Source: an uncultured Muribaculaceae bacterium (GTDB taxonomy: Bacteria; Bacteroidota; Bacteroidia; Bacteroidales; Muribaculaceae). From it: 64,000 bases of DNA. The first letter of the stretch is position 1, and each line of letters starts with the position of its first letter. Made by a program: the position numbers and the translations under genes. Positions 17,212 to 25,342 of the stretch are shown piece by piece. The stretch covers positions 219,305-283,304 of the forward strand of contig CAJTQU010000001.1 of the NCBI GenBank assembly GCA_910578665.1. Reading direction: 5' to 3'. The notes beneath the pieces were generated by a model, which was given only the letters and a program-made list of their open reading frames with translations, did no database searches and was not told the origin of the DNA.

Positions 17212-18462
17212 TTATGCGACTGTGGCGCCGGAATTATGGCTTTCCTGTTTTTCAGCCGGTTTACGGCGTTTTCGCTTTTTGGGGGTATCGCCCCCTTCTT
17301 CACGAGGCAGCGCCGCTTCGAGCGGTATCTCCAGTCCTAGTGATTCGCATATAAGCGATGCCGCATAGTCTGTGGCTATCGAAGATCCCAGCCTCCATCG
17401 CATCTTGCGGTATCCGGCCAGCTGGCTGTCGCGCTCGGGGCTGCCGTGCAGCAGCGGGCTGAGATGGCGTGTCACGGCCTCTGGCGTGCAATGGTGCAGG
17501 AGCAATTCAGGCACCACCGCATTGCCCACTATGAGATTGGGCAGGCTCACATATTTTACTTTAAGCATCCGCTCCATGATTTTATAAGCCAGGGGACTGC
17601 CGTTTGAACGATAACAAACCACTTGCGGCGTACCCAGCAGCGCGGTCTCAAGAGTAGCGGTGCCGGAAGTCACCAGGGCTGCCCGGGCATGCTTCATCAG
17701 TGCGTGCGTAGCACCGAACACTACGTTAAGACCCTGCGTCTGGGCTATCTGCCGGTAATATTTCATCGGTACCGAACTGCTTCCGCCCACAATCACCTGG
17801 TAATCGGGGAAACGTGAGGCGGCCTCCATCATGACAGGCAGATTGTTTTTCACTTCGCCTCTGCGGCTGCCGGGTATCAGGGCCAGTACCGGCCGCCGGT
17901 CGTCTATGCCGTGGCGCTCAAGAAAATGCCTGAGTGGCGGCATGCGGCCGAGCACCTCGTCCATCTCCTTGACAGAGGGATTGCCCACATATTTCACATG
18001 GTAGTCGTGGCGTCGGTAGAAGTCTTCTTCGAAAGGAAGTATGGAATATAGAGCCGTGACATACTTTTTGATGCTTTTGACCCTCCATTCTTTCCATGCC
18101 CATACTTTGGGTGATATGAAGTAGTGCACCGGGATGCCCAGTCTGTGTGCCGTTTTGGCCAGTTTAAGGTTGAAACCGGGATAGTCTACCAGTATCAGTG
18201 CGTCGGGGCGGAATGCGTCAAGCAGATGGCGCGCGTGCCGCAGATGTCCCAACAGCCTGGGCAGGTGGCGCAATACCTCGCTGAATCCCATCACATTCAT
18301 GGCGTCACAGTGGACCTCCGGTTCGGACCCGGCCGCCGTGGCCATGCGGTCACCTCCGAAGAAGCGGAATACGGCCTCGCGGTCAATACGCTTTATGCCG
18401 CTAATAAGTCGCGAGGCGTGCAGGTCGCCGCTCACCTCGCCGGCTATGATCATATATTTCAT
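17212..18462 (-). CDS. lpxB: Lipid-A-disaccharide synthase
   Basis: 416 residues from the ATG at 18462 (MKYMIIAGEVSGDLHASRLI). Longer upstream frame is rejected because this start gives the canonical GT19 N-terminus. LpxB condenses UDP-2,3-diacylglucosamine with lipid X to the lipid A disaccharide at the inner face of the cytoplasmic membrane. The glycosyltransferase motifs VDYPGFNLKLAKTA and LALIPGSRRGEVKNNLP are present, as is TSGTATLETALLGTPQVVCY. Odd: a ~30-residue basic, low-complexity C-terminal tail (GGDTPKKRKRRKPAEKQ) that is not part of the usual fold. Divergent from the beta-helix lipoprotein, sharing a ~105-base promoter region. Confidence 0.95.
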   Translation of the reverse strand: MKYMIIAGEVSGDLHASRLISGIKRIDREAVFRFFGGDRMATAAGSEPEVHCDAMNVMGFSEVLRHLPRLLGHLRHARHLLDAFRPDALILVDYPGFNLKLAKTAHRLGIPVHYFISPKVWAWKEWRVKSIKKYVTALYSILPFEEDFYRRHDYHVKYVGNPSVKEMDEVLGRMPPLRHFLERHGIDDRRPVLALIPGSRRGEVKNNLPVMMEAASRFPDYQVIVGGSSSVPMKYYRQIAQTQGLNVVFGATHALMKHARAALVTSGTATLETALLGTPQVVCYRSNGSPLAYKIMERMLKVKYVSLPNLIVGNAVVPELLLHHCTPEAVTRHLSPLLHGSPERDSQLAGYRKMRWRLGSSIATDYAASLICESLGLEIPLEAALPREEGGDTPKKRKRRKPAEKQESHNSGATVA

Positions 18463-18568
18463 CTTAAACTGTTCTGTACGTAGTGGACGCCGCGTGAGTG
18501 GCGGCGTATATAATATAAACCGATTTGGAGCGTTTTTAGTATACCGACTCCATATCATAACGAATCAT

Positions 18569-19987
18569 ATGAGACAGATGCGCTTCTTACTTTTGACACT
18601 GCTGGGCTTTGTGGGTTTAATCGTCACATCGTGCATAGAGGATGATTTCACGACATCATCGTCAGACATACTGTCGTTTTCCACCGATACGCTCAGTTTT
18701 GACACGGTGTTTACCGATCTGGGTACTCCCACGGCGCGTCTAAAAGTGTACAACCGTGCTAAAAAGTCGGTGAACATCAGTTCTGTGACATTAAGAGAAC
18801 CATCCTCTCGCTTTGCCATCAATGTCGACGGGCAGAGCGGCACGAGTTTCCATGATGTAGAGATACGCGGCGAAGACTCTATATTTGTCTTTGTGGAATG
18901 CCTGCTGCCGCCTTCGCCTGACAATGCGCCGCTGCTTACATCGGACGCTATAGTGTTTATGACCAACGGTGTCAGGCAGGAAGTGGAACTGGAGGCATGG
19001 GGGCGCAATGTGACACGCCTGCGCGATGCGCGAATCACCAGTGACACACGTTTTACAGCCGAACGGCCTATCGTGGTGTTTGACTCCCTGATAGTGGAAA
19101 AGGGCGCCAGGCTTACCATAGACCCCGGGGTGCAGCTTCTGTTCCATGACAAGGCCTCGCTTACGGTGAGAGGCACTCTGGAGGCTGTAGGGGCGCCTGG
19201 ACGCATGATAGACATGCGTGGCGACAGACTGGACAATGTACTGCCTGATGTGGGATATGACATCCTTGCCGGGCAGTGGGAGGGCATCGATATAGCTCCG
19301 GGCAGTTTCGGCAACCGTATGGAGTATGTGGATATGCGCTCCACGGTGCACGGACTGCGAGTGGATTCATGTGCCGATCTGTCGCGGGAGAAGCTTGTTC
19401 TGGTTAATTCATGGCTGCATAATTCGCAGCAGTCGGCCCTGTCGGTCCGTTATGCCAGGGTGAGCGCCTACGGTTGCTGCTTCTCTGAAGCCGCCGGCCA
19501 CGTAGTGGAACTGTACGGCGGCAGCCATGATTTCATACAGTGCACGTTTTCCAACTACTACCTGTTTGCCGCGCCGTGGCAGTCTATCGTGGGACTTTAC
19601 CACTTGCTGCCAGGGTCGGACATGTCGGACCAGCCGCTTATGTCGGCCGGTTTTGACAATTGTATAATATACGGTATGAGTACCGATATTAATGAGCCTG
19701 ACTTGTCTGGCTCGCAGGTTTTTATGCGAAACGTGTTGTTGCGCTCGGAGGGTAAGGATGATGATAATTTTATCAATTGTCTGTGGAATGCCGACCCTCT
19801 TTTCTATACGGTGCGTGAAGACTATCTATTCAATTATCGTGTCCGCCCCGATTCTCCGGCCATAGGTGCCGGTAATCCGACCTGGGTGCAGGCGTTCTTT
19901 CGTTATGATATGGACGGTGTAGACCGTCTGTCCGAAGGATCACCTACTCTGGGTGCGTACCAATATGTGCCGCCTAAAGAAGAATAG
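18569..19987 (+). CDS. Lipoprotein with right-handed parallel beta-helix
   Basis: 472 residues from the ATG at 18569, chosen because it begins a lipoprotein signal (LLLTLLGFVGLIVTSC). An N-terminal ~100-residue beta domain (FDTVFTDLGTPTARLKVYNR) precedes a helix of irregular repeats (~190-440), including VEKGARLTIDPGVQLLFHDK and SWLHNSQQSALSVRYARVSA, and a C-terminal ~30-residue block with DSPAIGAGNP. Such proteins bind or cleave polysaccharides, or are surface structural proteins; no lyase active site is seen. It is divergent from lpxB. Confidence 0.85.
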   Translation: MRQMRFLLLTLLGFVGLIVTSCIEDDFTTSSSDILSFSTDTLSFDTVFTDLGTPTARLKVYNRAKKSVNISSVTLREPSSRFAINVDGQSGTSFHDVEIRGEDSIFVFVECLLPPSPDNAPLLTSDAIVFMTNGVRQEVELEAWGRNVTRLRDARITSDTRFTAERPIVVFDSLIVEKGARLTIDPGVQLLFHDKASLTVRGTLEAVGAPGRMIDMRGDRLDNVLPDVGYDILAGQWEGIDIAPGSFGNRMEYVDMRSTVHGLRVDSCADLSREKLVLVNSWLHNSQQSALSVRYARVSAYGCCFSEAAGHVVELYGGSHDFIQCTFSNYYLFAAPWQSIVGLYHLLPGSDMSDQPLMSAGFDNCIIYGMSTDINEPDLSGSQVFMRNVLLRSEGKDDDNFINCLWNADPLFYTVREDYLFNYRVRPDSPAIGAGNPTWVQAFFRYDMDGVDRLSEGSPTLGAYQYVPPKEE

Positions 19988-20071
19988 AGCCGATGTATCT
20001 TTGTAAATGACTGATATACAAATAAGTATTGTTTATATGTCATTGAAAAATGAAAAATATATCAAAAAAAC

Positions 20072-20102
20072 TTGTGCAATATTAAAAAAAATGTTAATTT
20101 TG
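20072..20102 (+). promoter_or_regulatory. Promoter of the small lipoprotein transcript
   Basis: TTG 20072-20074, 20-base spacer, TAATTTTG 20095-20102. A start near 20109 would give a ~245-base leader ahead of the 20355 gene. Confidence 0.7.
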
Positions 20103-20108
20103 CGACAA

Positions 20109-20354
20109 GAACAATGGAATTGCATAAAGGTCATCAGAAATGATGATACTTGGAATTTAGTCCCACCCCCATTCGAGAGAATGCGGGACAGCATGTTTGG
20201 TTAATACAGCGTTTCTCTGGAATGTGAGATTTCGGAACTCGCCGCATAGTTTTTCAACTGTGCGTTATTTACAATGTTTGGTTAAATAATGGTAAACTAC
20301 CGGTGCTTGCACCGGCCTGGAGGGAGGCCGCAACACTTCCCGGCAGGTTAAAAC
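20109..20354 (+). other. Long structured leader RNA
   Basis: About 245 bases with no long frame. It contains a 9-base-loop-type hairpin region (GTCCC at ~20160 with GGGAC ~20186), two direct copies of ATGTTTGGTTAA (20193-20204 and 20274-20285, exactly 81 bases apart), and two overlapping hairpins just before the start codon: 20300-20306 with 20309-20315, and 20314-20318 with 20325-20329. These share bases 20314-20315, so they cannot both form fully. This could be a riboswitch-like or attenuator element; I do not recognise a known class. Confidence 0.45.
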
Positions 20355-20456
20355 ATGAGGATAGAGATCACCGCGAGGAGACACGCTATCCTTTTTTTCA
20401 TGTCCGTATGCCTGGTGTTTGCGTCCTGTTCCGTGGGCGCTCCGTGTTATAGCTGA
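20355..20456 (+). CDS. 33-residue candidate lipoprotein
   Basis: An ATG-to-TGA frame of 34 codons. The peptide starts MRIEITARRHAILFF and has a hydrophobic core ending in a lipobox (VFASC, Cys25) followed by only eight residues (SVGAPCYS). This is a complete lipoprotein signal with almost no mature protein. Support: its own promoter, a structured leader, and a strong terminator starting at the stop codon. Its function is unknown; a membrane-anchored peptide like entericidins or a leader for regulation are options. Confidence 0.5.
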   Translation: MRIEITARRHAILFFMSVCLVFASCSVGAPCYS

Positions 20457-20487
20457 AAAGCCGCGCAAATTATACTGCGCGGCTTTT
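20456..20487 (+). terminator. Bidirectional terminator
   Basis: Perfect 11-bp stem (20456-20466 with 20477-20487) with A-run and T-run ends. It serves the small lipoprotein on plus and the alcohol dehydrogenase gene on minus. Confidence 0.9.
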
Positions 20488-20516
20488 CATTGTGATTGGT
20501 ATGCGTTGTCTGTTAT

Positions 20517-21698
20517 TTATAACGCCAGGGTATATATCTGGCGGCAGTCGTCCATAGATAGTTTCACATAGAACCCCAGAGTGTCTCCCATGTTGCCTCT
20601 GAGGCTGTCCACCAGCATGTCTATATCCGGCTCGCGGCCTATGAGGGTGCGTATGTCGGTGGGGAGTTGCAGACTGCGGTAGAAGCCTTTGAGAGCTTCT
20701 ATGGCGAGACGGCATAATTCTTCAGGGGTTTTGCCTTCGGGACATATGCCCATCACGTTTGTGGCGAATGTGAGGACTTTGGCCGGATTTTTATGCGACA
20801 CAAATTCCATCCATGCCGGCACCATTACCGAGAGGCCGGCGCCGTGTGCCACATCGTACCACGCGCTAAGCTCATGCTCCAGGCGGTGGCTTGACCAGTC
20901 TTCCTGTTTGCCTGTTCCGCATAGTCCGTTGTGGGCCAGCGTCGAAGACCACATGACGGCGGCTCGCGCGTCATAGTTGTCAGGATCTTTCATAAGTATG
21001 AGAGCCTGTTTCATGACATCGCGCATTATGGCTTCTGCGATAGAGTCCGGCACGGTAGTGGCCTGCGTATTGGAAAAATAGCGCTCAAATATGTGGCAGA
21101 GCATGTCAGATATGCCGCAGGCAGTCTGGAACCAGGGCAGAGACATGGTTAGCTCAGGGTTCATCACGGCAAACTTCGGACGCAGGTGCATGGGGTAGCG
21201 CACTGATATTTTGTGGCGTCCCTCCAGCTTCGTTATCACCGAGTTGCCGCTGCCCTCGCTGCCGGCTGCCGGTATGGTGAGCACTACGCCCACAGGCAGT
21301 GTCTCAGGCACGGGTACAGTTGTCTTACCGCAGTAATAATCCCAGAAGTCACCTTTGTAATGTGTGCCGAGGGCTACGGCCTTGGCAGAGTCGATTACAG
21401 ATCCGCCGCCTACGGCCAGTATAAAGTCCGCTGCTTCGCGCCGTGCTATGTCGATACCCTCGTATACGGCGTCATCTGTGGGATTGGGTCGTATTCCTTT
21501 TTGCTCTACATACGCTATGCCGGCTTCTGCCAGAGAGGCGCGTATCTGGTTGAGCAGACCGCTCTGTTCCGCACTCCGGCCTCCGCTCACGATCAGCACC
21601 TTGGTGCCTCCGTAACGTTTTACAAGTTCGCCGGCCTGGTGCTGTGTGTCGCGGCCGAAAACGAATTCTGTGGGTGAATAGAATGTGAAGTTTTCCAT
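20517..21698 (-). CDS. Iron-containing alcohol dehydrogenase
   Basis: 393 residues from the ATG at 21698 (MENFTFYSPTEFVFGRD); the longer TTG start at 21710 would overlap the HIT gene and is less likely. Group III alcohol dehydrogenase of the NAD(P)H-dependent butanol dehydrogenase/YqhD type, reducing aldehydes to alcohols in the cytoplasm. Motifs: ILAVGGGSVIDSAKAVALG (nucleotide binding), then HxxE-type metal ligands in the CHIFERYFSN and EHELSAWYDVAHGAGLSV segments. Last gene of the greA-HIT-adh operon, 4 bases after HIT. Substrate unknown. Confidence 0.93.
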   Translation of the reverse strand: MENFTFYSPTEFVFGRDTQHQAGELVKRYGGTKVLIVSGGRSAEQSGLLNQIRASLAEAGIAYVEQKGIRPNPTDDAVYEGIDIARREAADFILAVGGGSVIDSAKAVALGTHYKGDFWDYYCGKTTVPVPETLPVGVVLTIPAAGSEGSGNSVITKLEGRHKISVRYPMHLRPKFAVMNPELTMSLPWFQTACGISDMLCHIFERYFSNTQATTVPDSIAEAIMRDVMKQALILMKDPDNYDARAAVMWSSTLAHNGLCGTGKQEDWSSHRLEHELSAWYDVAHGAGLSVMVPAWMEFVSHKNPAKVLTFATNVMGICPEGKTPEELCRLAIEALKGFYRSLQLPTDIRTLIGREPDIDMLVDSLRGNMGDTLGFYVKLSMDDCRQIYTLAL

Positions 21699-21702
21699 CG
21701 TG

Positions 21703-22095
21703 TTATTCAAATTTTGATGACACGGCTGCAGCTATCTGCTTCATCTTTTCCGGGTCCGGGTCAGATATTTTTTTGTGGAAATCCATGTCGCCCTCGCACT
21801 TGAGCGGTACGAGGTGGATATGTGCGTGCGGCACTTCGAGACCGAGCACGGTCACGCCCACTTTTTTGCAGGGTATGGCCTCTTTTATGGCTTTGGCCAC
21901 ACGTTTGGCGAACAGGGTCATTGCCGCCAGTTCGTCATCGTCCAGGTCGAATATATAGTCTTCTTCATGCTTGGGCACTACCAGTGTGTGGCCCCAGTTG
22001 ACAGGGTTTATGTCAAGAAAGGCGAAGAAACGGTCGTCTTCTGCTATTTTGTAGCAGGGTATCTCTCCATTTATTATTCGTGAGAAAATAGTCAT
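21703..22095 (-). CDS. HIT family protein (HinT-like)
   Basis: 130 residues. The histidine triad is VPHAHIHLVP with His90, His92 and His94, and the N-terminus has the usual CYKIAEDDRFFAFLD. HinT proteins hydrolyse nucleoside phosphoramidates in the cytoplasm, typically AMP-linked substrates. Both neighbours are closely packed (8 bases from greA, 4 to the dehydrogenase). Confidence 0.95.
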   Translation of the reverse strand: MTIFSRIINGEIPCYKIAEDDRFFAFLDINPVNWGHTLVVPKHEEDYIFDLDDDELAAMTLFAKRVAKAIKEAIPCKKVGVTVLGLEVPHAHIHLVPLKCEGDMDFHKKISDPDPEKMKQIAAAVSSKFE

Positions 22096-22103
22096 GGCCT
22101 TGT

Positions 22104-22568
22104 TTATATTTCGATCTTTACAATTTCAAAATTCATGATTCCGGCAGGAGCTTTGATTTGCACTGTGTCGCCCACCTTGTGGCCTAGCAGACCCTGCGCT
22201 ATGGGGGTGCTCGATGCTATTTTGTGCTCGCGCAGATTTGACTCGTTTTCAGTGACTATGGTGTATGTCATGGTCATTCCTGTGGCCACGTTTTTGATGG
22301 TCACAGTATTGAGCAGCTGCACCTCGTCGGTGTTCAGCTTGGAGTCGTCTATTATGCGGGCTGTGGCCACCAGCTCTTTTAATTTGGCTATTTTCATTTC
22401 AAGCAGACCCTGTGCCTCTTTGGCCGCGTCATATTCGGCATTTTCCGACAGGTCGCCTTTGTCTCGGGCTTCGGCTATGGCGTGTTTGATAGCCGGGCGC
22501 TGTGCCTCGAGGGCAGCCAGCTCCTCCATCTTTTTGTTGTACCCTTCCTGGGTAAGATAAGTTGCCAT
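22104..22568 (-). CDS. greA: Transcription elongation factor GreA
   Basis: 154 residues from the ATG at 22568 (MATYLTQEGYNKKMEELAAL). GreA stimulates RNA polymerase to cleave backtracked transcripts. The N-terminal coiled-coil tip carries the acidic DLSENAEYDAAKEAQ motif; the C-terminal FKBP-like domain includes SSTPIAQGLLGHKVGDTVQI. The upstream frame to 22625 would be an unneeded extension. First gene of the greA-HIT-adh operon, with a promoter-like TAACTTTG (22688-22695) about 120 bases upstream. Confidence 0.96.
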   Translation of the reverse strand: MATYLTQEGYNKKMEELAALEAQRPAIKHAIAEARDKGDLSENAEYDAAKEAQGLLEMKIAKLKELVATARIIDDSKLNTDEVQLLNTVTIKNVATGMTMTYTIVTENESNLREHKIASSTPIAQGLLGHKVGDTVQIKAPAGIMNFEIVKIEI

Positions 22569-22687
22569 TATAGTTAGTGTTTTTTTGATTTCTGATACTG
22601 TCTGTACAATAAAAATAAAGGACACCGTGCCGTATGGCGGCGCGGTCCCTCACATAAACGCCCTTCGGCGTGTGTATATCTACGCTG

Positions 22688-22695
22688 CAAAGTTA
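22688..22695 (-). promoter_or_regulatory. Probable greA promoter -7 box
   Basis: Minus strand reads TAACTTTG. The -33 region is weak. It lies directly downstream of the terminator of the previous transcript. Confidence 0.55.
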
Positions 22696-22697
22696 AG

Positions 22698-22745
22698 CAA
22701 AAAAAATGAGAATCGAAGCATGCGGGCTCCGAATTCTCATTTTTG
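22698..22745 (-). terminator. Terminator after the porin-like gene
   Basis: Stem 22703-22713 with 22733-22743 (11 pairs, A/T-rich ends) and T-run on the minus strand. It ends the ftsX-to-porin operon. Confidence 0.8.
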
Positions 22746-22764
22746 ATGCTTTGTACCGTATGGT

Positions 22765-23448
22765 TTAGAAATCGTAGCCGATTGTAAATGTCCAGGCTTT
22801 GTTGCGGCCTGCCAAAGAATGTTTCCATACTTTGGTGCATCCGGCTTCGTAGTGCACTCCCAGATAGTAATGGTCGAGCACCTGTATGCCGGTACCCATT
22901 TTCAGACTGAAGTCAAATTTGTGGCGGTTGTCGAAATATCCGTCTGAATAATGGCGTGATTCGCCCCCGATCTCGTATGTGCCTTTGTCGGAACCGCCCA
23001 GCCCGAATGTGAAGCACGGGCCGAAATCGAAACTCCAGCGCAGTCCCTCGGCCGGATTGGTGACGAATTGCCCCATTACCGGCACTTTGAAAGTGGTGTG
23101 GCGCGTGTGGCCGTATTCGTGCACGTTGAATGGCAGCACGGTAGATCCTGACGGGGCGATGTACGAATAATTGTGGCTGCGGCTTTCGAAAAAGAAGCCG
23201 GGTTGCACCGACACACAGTTCAGGAAATTCAGTGAGACGACCACGCCGGCATCAAATCCTGTGCCCCATGAGTCGAGATTGGTCAGTGCCGGTTCTTTGT
23301 CGCGTGTGGCATTGGATGTGTTGAAGCCTATGCGTGCGCCCAGTGTCATGAAATTGTCGGCCGTAGAAGTGTCTATCCATTCCTGGGCCGGCGCCGTGGC
23401 GGCCGTTATTGCGGCTATGGCTGCGAGTGTGTGGCGTAGTGTCATCAT
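22765..23448 (-). CDS. Outer-membrane beta-barrel protein (porin family)
   Basis: 227 residues with a signal peptide (~1-21, TAATAPA cleavage) and beta-barrel sequence: VSLNFLNCVSVQPGFFFESR, FKVPVMGQFVTNPAEG, FSLKMGTGIQVLDHYYLG, ending in TFTIGYDF. The final aromatic residue suits BAM-dependent outer-membrane insertion. It resembles the PorT/OMP_b-brl_2-like family in style. It starts 15 bases after queA and is the last gene of the cell-envelope/tRNA operon. Function unknown. Confidence 0.85.
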   Translation of the reverse strand: MMTLRHTLAAIAAITAATAPAQEWIDTSTADNFMTLGARIGFNTSNATRDKEPALTNLDSWGTGFDAGVVVSLNFLNCVSVQPGFFFESRSHNYSYIAPSGSTVLPFNVHEYGHTRHTTFKVPVMGQFVTNPAEGLRWSFDFGPCFTFGLGGSDKGTYEIGGESRHYSDGYFDNRHKFDFSLKMGTGIQVLDHYYLGVHYEAGCTKVWKHSLAGRNKAWTFTIGYDF

Positions 23449-23463
23449 TGTGAGGTATGTTTT

Positions 23464-24540
23464 TTAGTCTTTCATCGGCTTTGGTTCGGCACGCAGTATG
23501 AGCATGGCATCGCCGTAAGCACCGAATTTGTAACCCTCTTTCACTGCTTCCGCATATGCTTTCATGATTAGGTCATAACCGCCGAAAGCGGATACCATCA
23601 TAAGCATTGTGGAGTAGGGCATGTGGAAGTTTGACACCATCGATGTGCACACCGAGAATTCGTAAGGGGGGAAGATGAATTTATTGGTCCATCCCTTGGT
23701 GGGCATTATGTGGCCGTTCATGCATACCGATGTGGCTATGGCTCGGAGTACGGATGTACCCACGGCGCATACGGCGTTGCCGCGGTCTTTGGCAGCGTTG
23801 ACTATGTCTACCAGGTTGCCGTCCACATCCATGTCTTCAGAATCCATGCGGTGCTTTGTCAGGTCTTCCACATCGATTTCGCGATAATTGCCGCGGCCCG
23901 AGTGCAGTGTCAGGAAAGCACGTTCCACCCCCTTTATTTCGAGGCGTTTAAGCAATTCGCGGCTGAAGTGCAGTCCGGCGGCCGGTGCCACCACGGCACC
24001 CTCTTTTTCGGCAAAGATGCATTGGTAGCGTTCCTCGTCAGCCGGTTCTGCCGGGCGTTTTATGTAATCGGGCAGCGGGGTCTCGCCGAGGGCGTAGAGC
24101 GCCTCCTTGAATTCATCGTGGGGCGCGTCGTATAGAAAACGCAGTGTGCGTCCGCGCGAAGTGGTGTTGTCTATCACTTCGGCCACCATGCTTTCGTCCG
24201 GGCCGAAATACAGTTTGTTGCCTATTCGTATTTTTCGGGCCGGCTCTACGAGCACGTCCCAGAACTTATTGTCGGCGTTTAGCTCGCGCAGAAGAAATAC
24301 CTCGATCCGGGCACCGGTTTTTTCCTTGTTGCCGTATAGGCGTGCCGGAAATACCCGTGTGTTGTTGAACACCATGACATCGCCGTCATCGAAATACTCC
24401 AGTATGTCTTTAAACGTGCGGTGCTGTATCTCTTCGGTCATGGCATTGACAACCATGAGGCGGCACTCATCGCGGTTCTTGGACGGATACTGGGCTATGA
24501 GGTTTTCGGGCAGGTTGAATTTGAATTGCGAGAGTTTCAT
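23464..24540 (-). CDS. queA: tRNA preQ1(34) S-adenosylmethionine ribosyltransferase-isomerase
   Basis: 358 residues, the full family length. QueA transfers the ribosyl part of S-adenosylmethionine to preQ1 in tRNA wobble position, making epoxyqueuosine. Recognisable family blocks: MKLSQFKFNLPENLIAQYPS, VMVFNNTRVFPARLYGNKE, APAAGLHFSRELLKRLE, FLTLHSGRGNYREI, SNFHMPYSTMLMMVSAFGG. In an operon between truB (9-base gap) and the porin-like gene (15-base gap). Confidence 0.98.
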   Translation of the reverse strand: MKLSQFKFNLPENLIAQYPSKNRDECRLMVVNAMTEEIQHRTFKDILEYFDDGDVMVFNNTRVFPARLYGNKEKTGARIEVFLLRELNADNKFWDVLVEPARKIRIGNKLYFGPDESMVAEVIDNTTSRGRTLRFLYDAPHDEFKEALYALGETPLPDYIKRPAEPADEERYQCIFAEKEGAVVAPAAGLHFSRELLKRLEIKGVERAFLTLHSGRGNYREIDVEDLTKHRMDSEDMDVDGNLVDIVNAAKDRGNAVCAVGTSVLRAIATSVCMNGHIMPTKGWTNKFIFPPYEFSVCTSMVSNFHMPYSTMLMMVSAFGGYDLIMKAYAEAVKEGYKFGAYGDAMLILRAEPKPMKD

Positions 24541-24549
24541 GCGTTATAT

Positions 24550-25311
24550 TCAGTTATTGGGTGCGGCAGATGGCGCACCTGGATTTTTTGTATTTTGTTG
24601 GCTTTCGTAGTTTTCAGGAAACGAGAGCTGGCAGGATCCGATCATGGCCACGGCCTCGTCCACGCTCATGCATCTGTCTGTGGTTATGTCGCCCACGCGT
24701 GTGCGGCGCAGGGCGGTCAGGTGAGCGCCGCTCTCCAGCGCGAGGCCTATATCACGTGCCAGCGCGCGTATATAGGTGCCTTTGCTGCAGACCACGCGCA
24801 CTGTGATTTCGGCAGGAGAGAAAGACATGAGTTCGAGCGCGTCTATCTGCAGGGGCTTGGCTTTCAGCTCTACTTCGTCACCTTTCCGGGCAAACTTATA
24901 GGCCCGTTTGCCGTCTATCTTTACCGCTGAGAATACCGGCGGCACCTGCATGATGCGGCCGGTGAAAGAGGGCAGTATGTCACGCACTCTTTGTTCCGTG
25001 ATATGCGAGGTGGGATATGTGGCATCAATTTCTGTCTCCAGGTCGAAGCTCGGCGTGGTGGCTCCCAGACGTATGGTAGCCACATATTCCTTGGTGCCGG
25101 CCTGTAGTTCCTCTATGCGCTTTGTGGCACGGCCTGTGCACACTATCAGTACTCCTGTGGCCAGGGGATCGAGTGTGCCAGCATGTCCTACTTTGAACTT
25201 GCGCAGTCCCAGACGGCGTGTCAGAGCGCCGCGCAGACGCTTTACGGCATCAAACGATGTCCACCCCAGAGGTTTGTCTATTCCTATGATTTCACCGGTT
25301 ATGAAGTCCAT
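24550..25311 (-). CDS. truB: tRNA pseudouridine(55) synthase
   Basis: 253 residues. It converts U55 of tRNAs to pseudouridine. The catalytic Asp48 is in VGHAGTLDPLATGVLIVCTG. The N-terminal GIDKPLGWTSFDAVKRLRG and the later VVCSKGTYIRALARDIG block are standard. Position in the ftsX-DUF3098-uppP-truB-queA string is a conserved Bacteroidetes arrangement. Confidence 0.97.
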   Translation of the reverse strand: MDFITGEIIGIDKPLGWTSFDAVKRLRGALTRRLGLRKFKVGHAGTLDPLATGVLIVCTGRATKRIEELQAGTKEYVATIRLGATTPSFDLETEIDATYPTSHITEQRVRDILPSFTGRIMQVPPVFSAVKIDGKRAYKFARKGDEVELKAKPLQIDALELMSFSPAEITVRVVCSKGTYIRALARDIGLALESGAHLTALRRTRVGDITTDRCMSVDEAVAMIGSCQLSFPENYESQQNTKNPGAPSAAPNN

Positions 25312-25342
25312 GCCTGGCTTGTTATTATGGATGTTTACTGTG

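Noticed and set aside
18299..18568. N-terminal extension of the beta-helix lipoprotein
   Set aside because: It is antisense to lpxB; the lipoprotein signal begins at 18569.
20109..20354. Known riboswitch class (cobalamin, SAM, TPP), RNase P, tmRNA or 6S RNA
   Set aside because: None of the recognisable core sequences of these families was found.
21699..21710. TTG start of the alcohol dehydrogenase
   Set aside because: It overlaps the HIT stop and adds only four residues; the ATG at 21698 is better.
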